Below are positions 55,103-64,000 of a stretch of DNA of 64,000 bases, in pieces. This stretch comes from Plenodomus lindquistii. Its lineage: Eukaryota > Ascomycota > Dothideomycetes > Pleosporales > Leptosphaeriaceae. Below the pieces are notes generated by a model. The model had not been told where the DNA came from and searched no databases. It saw only the letters and a program-made list of their open reading frames with translations. Position 1 is the first letter of the stretch; the number at the start of each line of letters is the position of its first letter. The position numbers and the translations under genes were made by a program. The stretch is from the NCBI GenBank assembly GCA_025504975.1, contig JANUWI010000004.1, positions 682,001-746,000 on the forward strand. The letters run 5' to 3'.

Positions 55103-56201
55103 ATGCCTATCAAGACATGGCTTACCGAGAAGCTTGGAATCAGAGTGCCTCTGGTCCAGGGAGGCATGATGTGGGTAGGCCGAGCAGAACTCATCAGTGC
55201 AGTCGCAAATGCCGGCGCACTGGGAATGCTCACAGCTCTCACACAACCAACACCTGAAGCGTTACGCCAAGAGATCCGGAAAACCAAGTCACTCCTGAAG
55301 CCGAATGCCGTGCAGTTTGGTGTGAACATCACATTATTACCCTCGATGAACTCACCAGACTATGCTGCCTACGCACGAGTTGTGGTCGAGGAGGGTATCA
55401 AGGTCGTGGAGACTGCTGGTGACCCTAGCCCGATTCTCAAGTACCTCAAAGACAACAACGTCACGGTGTTCCACAAGTGTGTCACACTCAAGCATGCTCT
55501 AAGAGCTGAGAAGCTGGGCGTCGACTGTATCTCAATCGACGGAATCGAATGCGCTGGGTAAGTCTCGCCATCTTCTTCGCACTTCAACCCCCGTCTTCTT
55601 CACACTTCAACCTCCAATGGCCTGGTTCACAACTGATCACCGGCTTCAAACCGTCAGTCACGGTGGCGAGTATGATATCACTAGCATCATGCTCCTATCA
55701 CTCTGCGCCGAACAGCTCAAAATCCCCTACCTAGCATCTGGAGGTTTCGCAAACGGCCGACAAGTCGCAGCAGCGTTGGCATTAGGCGCAGTGGGCATCA
55801 ACATGGGCACTAGGTGGATGTGCACTGTCGAATCGCCTATCCACCAGAATGTGAAGGAAGCTATTGTGGCCGCAACCGAGCACGACACCGTTTTGTGTCT
55901 CCGCAAATTCCGCAACACATCGCGTCTCCATAAGAATAAAGTTTCGCTTGAGGTTGCCCAGATCGAGAAGGACAAACCCGACGTTGAATTCAAGGACGTC
56001 GCACATCTGATGAGCGGAAAACGAGGTCAGGGCGTCTATGAGACAGGGGATGTCGATGCTGGAGTGTGGAGTTTAGGAATGTGTGCAGGACTTATCCACG
56101 ACATCCCGACCTGCGAGGAATTGACGAAGACGATCGAGAAAGATGCAATAGACGTATTGATGAAGAGTAATGCTCTCGTCGTAAGCAGCGCGAAGCTTTA
56201 G
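55103..56201 (+). CDS. nitronate monooxygenase (2-nitropropane dioxygenase family)
   Basis: Two exons, join(55103..55557,55658..56201), 332 residues. The 100-nt intron has donor GTAAGT and acceptor GTCAG and joins ECAG to HGGEYDITS. The start is the ATG at 55103 (context AGAATGCC). It is an FMN-dependent TIM-barrel enzyme that oxidises alkyl nitronates such as propionate 3-nitronate to carbonyl products. Visible features: PLVQGGMMWVG at the N-terminus, VQFGVNITL, the substrate-site motif normally H-P-G-E-x-D-I, here HGGEYDI, and the FMN phosphate-binding ASGGFANGRQVAAALALGA with GINMGTRW. All parts are present, in contrast to its damaged neighbours. Confidence 0.92.
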
Positions 56202-56413
56202 AGAATCGCATGAAGCAGTTCAGATTGAACATGGGAGACTCCCAGTATTTAAGGGAAGATTATAAAGGTAAAATCTATTAATACGTCTGGTCCCGAGTAT
56301 TATCCTTTCCTATATCTGCTACATACTGTCTACATTCGATAAACAGGGAACAACCATAATGCTAAACAGCATATAGAAACAAAAAAGAAACGTCGCGCTC
56401 CATTTCCTCCTTT

Positions 56414-57590
56414 TCAGGAACGTTTCTTTCGGCGTAGACCTAATGCATGCTGACAAGGCTGACAATGTCGACGATTCTGGTCATCGATGCGATACTTATC
56501 ATCGTGTTTGGGGGTTTTCCTCTCGGCCTTTGAGCAACGGGCGCAAATGATGGATTCTCCAGCCTTACGCACCTCACGCAGAGCTCGGTTCCAGATCACC
56601 TTCATATCAGGGAGCTTTTGGGACCTCGTCCACATTTGTCGACAGCTGTCGCATAGGACCATGCCCTTCTCATGGTTAAAGGCACAGACTTACATTAGTT
56701 TCCTTATTCGCCTTCCTCTTTCCTGCGGCAATCGCATCTGCGGTCGTTTCATCAATCGCATAGCGATGATTGAACGTCTCTTCGCACGCATAACAAACTT
56801 AGCTAGGAGCATCGACTTCACGCGGTTAATCTTTGCAGTAGTCTCCGCAGGCATGCCAGCTGCCGTATGCCAGATAACTGACCAGTCAACCACGACTGTG
56901 ACAGGTTGCCACATCTCCATCGATGTTCCGGCGGGGTCCTTGTTGTATTCACCGGCCCAGACCACGCAACGCTGATTGGCAGTCAACGCGGTGAAGTCAT
57001 CGTTAGGGTGGGCTTCCTCCCATGTCGTGATGATGGTTCCGACTAGTGGGAAGATGAACACCGTCATCAGCTTGTGCTGCCATTTCGCCTGTTGGTTCAG
57101 GAGAGCCTTCTTTCGCTCACTGAACTCCTTGGACTGAGAGTCTGTGATGCCAGCGGACTTCAACAAAAGCGCGATTTCATTGCCACTGAGGACGTTCTTG
57201 ACGAAGTAGACCATCTGGGCGCCCCAGGTGATTGTTGTTACGAATATCTTTGACATTGCCCAAATCATGGAGGGTTCCATCAATGACTGGTTTCAGCCAA
57301 TTGGCCTCTGTGGCCCATAGAACATCGTGGCGCCGAACAGATGATATGTCGGCGTCCGAGCTACGATAACCGTGGATGGCTGAGGCGCGCTTGTGCACTG
57401 CCTTTGAGATTGGCGAAGTCGACGGGTGCAGAATTGAGCGGTTGCTCATCTTCTTACTCTCCTTTCGGAGGAGCTTGTTGTGTTGTTCGGCCGCCACACT
57501 CTTCCAATCCATCTGTTGTTTGGGGGCAGCGGGCGCCTTGCCATTGTTTTGCGTCGTTGGAGGAGTTGGTTGAGCCTCATTGTCACTCAT
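56414..57590 (-). pseudogene. zinc-finger-like hypothetical gene with one frameshift and one TAA
   Basis: Starts at the ATG at 57590 with a Gln/Pro-rich N-terminus, then DWKSVAAEQHNKLLRKE and ATEANWLKPVIDGTLHDL. The frame closes at 57177, but an overlapping frame continues as coding-like sequence (AQMVYFVKNVL, TVFIFPLVGTIITTWEEAH) to a TAA at 56690-56692. After the TAA the same frame goes on to a Cys-rich end (VLCDSCRQMW, ICARCSKAE, HCQPCQHALG), which looks like zinc-binding pairs, and closes at 56414. So a one-base indel between about 57290 and 57177 and one nonsense codon interrupt one gene of about 390 residues. Family unknown. It could be a chimera of two genes if the TAA is real. Confidence 0.5.
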
Positions 57591-58641
57591 CTTGTAGTAG
57601 ATAGGTACGTGTGTAGGAATAGAAGAAGAATTTGTTCTTAGGTATCTAGGAAGAGTGATGTATGAGGGCTACAGTCTGAAACTTGAGATTTGCGCCGACT
57701 TTATACTAATGTTCGCGTGCTGCTGAAGTCTAGGTAAAGGCTGCAACTACAACAACGACTCCGCCTTTACTACAACTCAAGCACCTTTACCTACATGCAA
57801 GTATATTGTAATACCTTGATAACTGCGCAAATAAAGGCCCGTTCACCTTGTATTCAATGCGCGAACGGCTGAGTTGGTCGTGCGTCGCAATTGTCTTACG
57901 AAAATCACAATCTCACTTGGAGGAATTCGCAGTTACGCTCTGGAGTGGTAGGTCCCTCACCTAAAACGCGAGTCGCATGACCGACCTGACAGACGCTGGA
58001 GCTTGGGTGATATTTCATATAGATAAGGCATGATACAAGACTGTTTTGGAGTATGCGTGATGTGTTGGAGTCAACGAAAACGAATGCGAGAGATGTGTAT
58101 TCTAAGGTGTAAGCATGGCATAGGCCTACAATGCACGAAGATAGCGCATATATTGAGCAGTCTGAAGAAAAGGGGTCGCAATATGGTATAGCAGCGAGAA
58201 GTCTACGGACCATGGCGTTGTAAGGGCAGGAATTCTACAAGGTGCTGTGATGATTATGGTGTTGTTAGGCATACAGCTTCCATTACTAGCACCCTACATT
58301 TGCACTCGCACACATTAGAGCGAACATTCCACACCATGAACGAAACATGTCCTTTTCCCCTTCATCACTACAACGTACCCCGAATGTCCTCAACATCCCA
58401 CCCACTGCCCAGTAACATGCTACCTACCACCCAAACACCATCGTAGCCCCAAACCCCGCACCTAACCTCACTATCCCATATCACAGCACCAACAGCACCA
58501 ACATCACAGCAAGCATCAAAACACCATTTTGTATCGTAAAGTAAGACATTGTATTCCCATGGCATCACGCCAATACCCTATCGCACCGTGCTATCTACCC
58601 ATCCACCCCAGAAAAAATAACCCCCAAACCCAAACCAAAAC
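57591..58641. other. spacer with a short inverted-repeat pair
   Basis: About 1 kb. TAGGTAAAGG at 57731-57740 and its complement CCTTTACCTA at 57784-57793 form 10-bp arms 63 bp overall, with an extra GCCTTTAC between. The rest holds nothing I can support. Confidence 0.5.
57731..57793. repeat. short inverted repeat, 10-bp arms
   Basis: TAGGTAAAGG and CCTTTACCTA flank 43 bases; the whole is 63 bp. It could be a small MITE-like relic or a hairpin; no target-site duplication is obvious. Confidence 0.5.
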
Positions 58642-59952
58642 TCAGCGCAACAAAACCGGCGCCTTTGCGCCACTGGGCCGGGGAACAGGCTTCCTACCCA
58701 CCCTCCCCGCATTCGCATTCGCATTCGCAGCCGAAGACCGCGAAGCCACAGATTTCACAGGCGCTGCGGAAACAGGGGCACGGGAGCCATCGGCGTCGTA
58801 GAGGGGTGCGGCGGTGGCAGCGGTGCGGCGAGGGGATGGTGCGGGTTTGGGCGGGAAGGCGGGGCCCGTTGGGAAGGAGAAGGAGGCGGAGGGCTGGCCA
58901 GCAGCCGTTACCGGGGGAGGAGGAGGAGCAGCGGCGACCGAGGAGAAGGCGGAGGGGGGCGCCATTGGAGGAGGGGCGAATGCCGGGGCCGAGAAGAATG
59001 TCGAGGGGGGAGGGGGAGGAGGAGCCGAGAACTGTTGTGGTGGTGGTGGTGGTGCGGCGAAGACCTGCTGCGGGGGAGGAGGAGGAGGAGCCCAGTACTG
59101 CTGTTGTTGTTGCTGTTGCTGCTGCTGCGGTGCTGCCATCGAGGAATGATAGCCAGCCAAGGCATGTCCAGTGGCAGAGGGCGCCAGCGCCATACCACCG
59201 GGGGACCAAGACTGCTGCGCAGGAAGTGCAGCAGGGAACGACAACTTCGGGATGCCGGCCAGCATTTCCAAGACGGTGCGATTGTCGACAGGCGGAGCGG
59301 GAGCAGGAGGGGAAACCGGAACAGGAGGAGGCGAAATCGGCGCACGAGAAACCGGAACAGACGACGACGACGACAAAGACAAAACCGAAGACCTCTTCAC
59401 ACGCGGCGCCGGATCCACAATGGGAACCGCGCCCACACGCCTCCGTGGATCACAAAGTGGACCCATGCCCTTGTCTGCTTGTGCCAGCATATTCTCCAAC
59501 ACCTCGGGAGCCTTGGCCCTCCATTCCCAGCCCTTGATGGGGTCGCAAACTCGCACCATGCTCCCAAAACGTTCTTCCCAAGCGACATTGATAAAGGTGT
59601 CGCACCTGTTGTTGATCGACACGACCGGCGTGCTGACCGCAAACGGTGAAGCGGCAGGGGAGAGAAACGTTGGGGCAGAGGGTGGAGCGGGATTGGAGGC
59701 TCGAGAGCGTTGGCGGCGGGTGCGGCGGTTTGGTGGTGGGGGAGTGGGAGAGCGGGAAGGTGCGCGAGATGATGGTGGTGGGGTGTGCGGACCAGCCGCA
59801 GAGGCAGAAGCGGAAGAAGGTGGTGAAGTGGTTTGCGGACCAGCCGCAGCGGCGTCGAAGTCGAAGTCGGAGGGGAAGGAGATGGTGTCTGTTTCAACCA
59901 GGTACCAGCCCAGAAGAACGACGAGGAAGAGGAAGAAGAGTGCGGTATCCAT
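58642..59952 (-). CDS. proline/glutamine-rich single-pass membrane protein
   Basis: Single exon, 436 residues from the ATG at 59952. The first 20 residues are a hydrophobic signal anchor (MDTALFFLFLVVLLGWYLV). A basic Arg-rich stretch (about 75-85) precedes a small compact region at about 110-170 (RCDTFINVAWEERFGSMVR and KGWEWRAKAPEVLENML) which is the only part with a globular look. Then come long proline runs, a glutamine tract of ten, and repeated P5-P7 blocks resembling FH1-type profilin/SH3-binding stretches. Family unknown; the polyproline is on the large soluble side. Length is likely to vary between strains at the Q and P tracts. Confidence 0.65.
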   Translation of the reverse strand: MDTALFFLFLVVLLGWYLVETDTISFPSDFDFDAAAAGPQTTSPPSSASASAAGPHTPPPSSRAPSRSPTPPPPNRRTRRQRSRASNPAPPSAPTFLSPAASPFAVSTPVVSINNRCDTFINVAWEERFGSMVRVCDPIKGWEWRAKAPEVLENMLAQADKGMGPLCDPRRRVGAVPIVDPAPRVKRSSVLSLSSSSSVPVSRAPISPPPVPVSPPAPAPPVDNRTVLEMLAGIPKLSFPAALPAQQSWSPGGMALAPSATGHALAGYHSSMAAPQQQQQQQQQQYWAPPPPPPQQVFAAPPPPPQQFSAPPPPPPSTFFSAPAFAPPPMAPPSAFSSVAAAPPPPPVTAAGQPSASFSFPTGPAFPPKPAPSPRRTAATAAPLYDADGSRAPVSAAPVKSVASRSSAANANANAGRVGRKPVPRPSGAKAPVLLR

Positions 59953-60374
59953 TATGAGTGTTGTTTTGGAGGAATCTTGTCGTGAAGAGAGGGTCTTGGG
60001 GCGTGGTGGAAATGTATGAAGGTGATGGGTCTGAAGAGGAAATGGAGGAGTCGAGGGTGCGGATCTTATACCTACAAACTTTGTGCTCTGGAGCGCACAA
60101 TAGCTGGAGTTTCTATTGTCAATCAATCGAGTTTATGACTTACAATTGAGTGTGTGACACAATAATATGTGGGGAGGTGAAGGTCAACAATACGTTCGAA
60201 TAAGTCTTGGCGGCCGCAACGCTCAAGCACCAGCGCCGCGAGATCCCACAACGAACCCAGGAGGACCCAGCTATTGTACAGCAGTATTGAGCGTCGCGAT
60301 AACGTACCCAGCAGTTTTCAGCTATTATACAGCAGTATTGAGAGTCGTATTGTCTACTCTGGGTATCTACAAAC
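59953..60374. other. spacer with a 51-bp tandem duplication
   Basis: Upstream of the membrane protein and downstream of the phospholipase, same strand. Contains two copies of a 51-bp unit (see 60251-60352). Confidence 0.6.
60251..60352 (+). repeat. 51-bp tandem duplication, two diverged copies
   Basis: The best conserved part, CAGCTATTRTACAGCAGTATTGAG followed by MGTCG, starts at 60268 and again at 60319, exactly 51 bases apart, with two substitutions over 29 bases. An ACCCAGSAG element precedes it in both copies. Confidence 0.8.
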
Positions 60375-63300
60375 CTAGTCTTTACTTTGGAAAACACGAT
60401 GACGTGCTAGCAATTGCGAAATCATAAAGTGAGCAACGTCTTCGTCAGCCCAATACGTCATGTGACTGGCTATGCTTGCGAGGAGTGAAATGTCAAATGC
60501 CTGTGCGGGTCAGCGCCGATGTCAATGGTTGTGCTGGGGAGCTTACGCCTTCCTGTATACTGTAATCAACCCGACCATTCGAGTTCAGCTTCCGAACCTT
60601 GGCTTCTTCCTTCTTGAGCTGCCGACTTCGTTCTTCCAGTTCCTGCCATTCAAGATCCTTGACCGCGTCTCTTATGCCGTCTTCGCTCTGTTGACTTGCT
60701 CTGCGCTTCTGGAAGCCGGAGAAGAGTGTTTCAATGTCCGACTCGATGAGTGTTGGCGGATGTTCACCATCTTCACCTTCGGCGATTCGCTCTTGCCCCA
60801 ATCTTCGTCTTCGCTCCTCACTTATGAATGCACTGACAGGCTCATTGAGACCTGGCACGACCCCAACGCCAGGGTTTGGACCAGCGGTCAAGGGTCGCGA
60901 TGTGCGCTGACCAGGAGCTCCCGAACTTGCACCTGCCATGTCAGCCCCAGAAATGCCCAAGCTGCGGTTTAGTAGACCACTCGCAATACCGGAGCCAAGA
61001 GAACTCCAAAAGTCGGTGACGCCCTGTCCAACTCGCGCACCAATACCGGTGAGGCCTTGCGATGCAGGCGCTCCGAATATCCCCTTCTTAGTGTATGGGA
61101 GAGGTTGTGCTTTGAGTGATGACATGGCAGGTGAGATGAGAGGTTCAATGCGGTAGCTGATGGGATCGGTGGGGTGGAAAATGTTGAAGACCTGCTTACA
61201 CAGAGGTGAGGAGGTTGTGATATCGAACGCATGATCCTGCTCTTCAGGTGTTGAGAATGGGTCGTCTAGTGCGCATCCAGGCGTCTTTGCTGGTGTGAAT
61301 GTAAAAGTTGGTCTGGCGGCAATTGTGCGACCCTTGAGCATCTGGAAGAGTCCGATTGGCGAACCCAACGCGTAAAAGTCTTCCACCTCAAAGTCGAGCT
61401 TCAAACTGTCTTCGGTATGGCGGCGGTGTTTACTCGAATGTACGCTGGATTTGGCGTTGCCGTCTTTCTGCATGCATAGAATGTCGAACATGATGGCTGA
61501 ACCCAAGGAGTGACCGACCAGACTAACCTTGCCCTTGAACGACGGGTTGCGCTCCTTGAAAAGGCGATAGGTACGGTTGAGCTCATTGACCACGATACGC
61601 GAAATATGGCCTTTGTACGCTGGGCTCTGGTACAGCAAAATGTCCAATGCCAGGTCGGTGAGAAAGTTGCGCACCGCTGGCACACCTTCAACGGTGATGT
61701 CGTCAAGGTTGGGGTACTCATGATCATCATGATCGAGATCGCCGAGATCGTGTTCTTTTCGGTTATGCTTGAGACTTTGCTTGGGAAAGTCGAGCAAGTG
61801 GCGCCAGACAATGGGTATGGCCTGGATACGGTTGTTCTTGGTCTCCGACTCGACCTCGGAGTTGAGCGCCTGGAGATCAGGTGAAGCTGCGTACACGGAC
61901 TTGAGCGTTTTTCGTAAGGTGTTGACGTCCCGAATAAAGTTGATGGACTCCATGCGCATGCCAAGTCGTTGGCCAATACCATGCGTAATGAGAAGTAGAT
62001 GCTCAATCTCACGTCCTTGATCATTCTTGTCTTCTGCTTTGTAATCATCGCGCATCTCCTTTTCCTCCCGTTTGCGCATCTCCTCCTCCTGCGTCTTCTC
62101 GTATTCAGGCTTGGTGGAGGTCATGAGCTGCGAAACCTGTCGCTCTAGGTTCCTTCTCCGTGTTTGGGATGGCGACTCATCTCTCATCTCGAGGTCGGTA
62201 CCTTCAGCATCCGAGGTGCCTTCTGAGCTGTCTGGCTTGCCGTTGTCAGAGCCATAAGCCAAGGATGGTGTGACTGGTCGATCTGATTGCTTCGCAGTGT
62301 CTTTGGACGCGTTTGGCTGCTTCGGCTTCGCCTTGGGATCAGTGTAGCCTCGTATGTATCTGTAGCCAGCATAGTGCGCGCCTCCTGCGAATCGTTCGTA
62401 CAGTGTACTCCCCATACGCGTCCATGCGTCATCCGTAAGCAACCAAGCCGTCTTCTCATCCTGGTAGGTTACCGTAGAATTCATGTGCGCGCCGAACAGG
62501 CGATATGTGCGTTGCGACTGTGCTGGTGCAGCCGAACTTGCTTGGGCTCCGTCTGTGGGCATGTCCGGGCCCGACTGTTGCATCGCTGCCTTCTTCAGGC
62601 TGTCGTAGGAAGACTTGGGCGTGACGGGGTTCGAGGTGGAGTCTCTGTTCAGGCGACCAAGCTCTTTGCGATAGTCATCTCCCAGGCTAGGCCCTACAGA
62701 CAAGGGCCGTCCACGGGGCTGGGAATCGGAGCGCTTCTCGTCTGGCTTTCCAAACCTCCACGGCTTGACCTTTAGAAATCCCTCCTCGAGTTGTGTTGCC
62801 AGACTCTCATCGACAGCCTCTCCATCGGGCGTGAACCAGGTTCCTCGTTTGACGTCGTATACGGGTCCAAGCCAGTACGAGGGCGCGAGCTCGCGTGTCT
62901 CAATGTCGACGTCGAAGAGATAGTCCTCGTTGACAGGCACCTTGATGCCTTTTTTCTTCTTGTCGGTCGGGGTGGTGGGGGTGCCCGCGCCCATCTGCAG
63001 CTCGGTGGCATCCTCGTCCTCGGCCTGCGTCTGGAAAGCTGCTTCGATGGCGCGTGAGTCGCTGGGACCAAAGGGAATCCACTTCTTCGGCTTGGGCAGG
63101 GGCTTGTCGGGAGCGATGGCCTGGGAGCTTAGAGGCTTCCGCTTGGGGAGCTACAGGCGCAGGCGCAGTTAGCAGCTGGGCAATGACTGCTATTGGCTAC
63201 TTACATCGATGGCATGATACCACCGTACTGCCAGTGGAGGGCAGTCCTTGGGATACCGCTTTGCGCTCAGCCTGTGCCTGCGATCGACGACATGGTCTGT

Positions 63301-63468
63301 TCCCTGCTGCGCTGCCAGCACCCGCTCGGCCTCCTTCTCCCTCTTCCTCTCATTGTCAATGTCCTCTTGTATGCTCTTGGGCGTCGGCGGGGGCTTTGGG
63401 GCGGCAGCGCGCGAAGCCCAGGGCGTCAGATTGGACAAGAAGCCCGGCCTGGAGTCGGGGGCTGCCAT
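60375..63468 (-). CDS. DDHD-domain phospholipase A1 (PA-PLA1 family)
   Basis: Three exons, complement(join(60375..60500,60547..63150,63205..63468)), 997 residues; introns of 46 and 54 nt with donors GTAAGC and GTAAGT, a CTGAC/CTAAC branch site and acceptors CACAG and GTAG. The start is the ATG at 63468. The last exon codes only 42 residues, with SHMTYWADEDVAHFM matching the end of DDHD domains; reading through the intron would lose it. N-terminus: KRYPKDCPPLAVRWYHAIDLPKRKP, a WWE-like region (YDVKRGTWFTPDG), then the alpha/beta hydrolase nucleophile motif GHSLGS (GxSxG) at about 596 and the DDHD domain starting near DFEVEDFYALGSPIG. Members hydrolyse phosphatidic acid or other phospholipids at ER/Golgi membranes; here that is inferred. 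An acidic/Lys-rich coiled segment lies near residues 380-420. Confidence 0.93.
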
Positions 63469-64000
63469 TCGGTCAACCTGCGGGGCGTCGCCGCCGGCCC
63501 GTAGTTTTTCCAGCCAGGACGGGGAAGAGTATCGCGAGACCCGTGGGGGGAGCCGTGGAAGATGCCTAGAGTGGCGGCAGGCGCGACGTGTTGACCTGGG
63601 AAGTAACGTGGTGGGCGGGTTTGGGGGGGGAATACACGCACTGGAGGCTGCAGAATCAGTTCGCAGACATGTGACGGAGGGCAGCAGGGATCAGGCACAG
63701 GCACAAGTCAGTGTCTTGCATGCGTGCATCCACTCAACTATCTAACTTGTCAACACCAATCCCGCCGCGGGGCCGCCCTAGTTCCATAGTGCAATGGTGC
63801 GCGGGGCAGCCCGGTGCCCATCCCAAGGGCCCGTCCTGTCGGAGGCACCCACCTCCACTACTGTCACACTGTCACCTCTTCGCTTCGTCTCCCTTCCAAA
63901 ACACCCGTGGGACCCCCTCACTTGCACTTGCACTTGCACTTGCACTGCCACTGCACGTGACTTGCGCAGTGTCCCCACTATCCATGCCATGACGTCCTGG
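63469..64000. other. promoter of the phospholipase gene and window end
   Basis: About 530 bases without a supported gene. Contains four tandem CACTTG hexamers at 63919-63942. A 92-codon frame over them is repeat-derived. Confidence 0.5.
63919..63942 (+). repeat. (CACTTG)4 tandem hexamer
   Basis: Four exact copies of CACTTG followed by a partial fifth (CACTGC). Simple-sequence repeat in non-coding DNA. Confidence 0.9.

Noticed and set aside
58665..60019. Several long plus-strand frames of 200-290 codons
   Set aside because: They are antisense readings of the proline/glutamine codon runs of the minus-strand gene, giving Gly/Arg/Glu-rich products.
1..64000. Altered genetic code as an explanation of the in-frame stops
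   Set aside because: The great majority of genes, including those ending in TAA, TAG and TGA, read cleanly. The in-frame stops are confined to the kinase and to 49.5-57.6 kb.
1..64000. CRISPR arrays, rRNA genes and bacterial insertion sequences
   Set aside because: No regularly spaced repeats, no rRNA-like sequence and no transposase were seen; the organism is a fungus.

Overview
The window is nuclear DNA from a filamentous ascomycete, most likely a dothideomycete of the Pleosporales type. The genus is a guess from gene style; no marker gene is present. Evidence for the group: short GT-AG introns (mostly 41-61 nt, with CTAAC/CTGAC-like branch sites near the acceptor), one gene per promoter rather than operons, Kozak-like start contexts, and fungal families such as REV1, Dpb2, ROM2-type RhoGEF, HAL-type and NDR kinases, Dip5-type amino-acid permease and ACS-family MFS. 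I resolved exon joins by hand for the multi-exon genes; the joins are given in the entries.

Layout. 0-10.5 kb: DNA replication and repair, with REV1 (+), a small CUE-like protein (+), DNA polymerase epsilon subunit B (-) and, divergent from it across 158 bp, a NASP/Sim3-type histone chaperone (+). 10.9-14 kb: an NDR-family kinase (-) that carries one in-frame TAG. 15.2-20.6 kb: a Yippee-type zinc protein (+) and a HAL4-like kinase (+). 22-26.7 kb: a short-chain dehydrogenase (-), a membrane-anchored spermine-synthase-like protein (-) and a CCDC97-like protein (+). 26.8-38.7 kb: an ACS-type MFS transporter (-), a RanBP2-type zinc finger protein (-), a dicarboxylic amino-acid permease (-) and a Baeyer-Villiger-type flavin monooxygenase (-), separated by 1.7-2.2 kb gene-poor spacers. 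39.4-48.9 kb: a large ROM2-type Rho1 GEF (+) and a fucose/hexose permease-like MFS gene with five exons (+).

49.5-57.6 kb differs. Five of its six gene-like loci show in-frame stops or frameshifts: a minus-strand relic with four TGA codons, a plus-strand gene split by TAA and TAG, a short coiled-coil ORF and a helical protein each with a frame change near the 3' end, and a zinc-finger-like locus with one frameshift and one TAA. The sixth, a nitronate monooxygenase, is intact. This block looks like decaying accessory sequence, or alternatively a stretch of poor consensus. 58.6-63.5 kb: a proline/glutamine-rich single-pass membrane protein (-) and a DDHD-domain phospholipase (-) whose last 42 residues lie in a small 3' exon.

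The core genes support genome replication, chromatin assembly, translesion synthesis, cell-wall and polarity signalling (Rho1 GEF, NDR kinase) and nutrient uptake. I see no secondary-metabolite backbone gene, CRISPR array, insertion sequence, rRNA or convincing tRNA.
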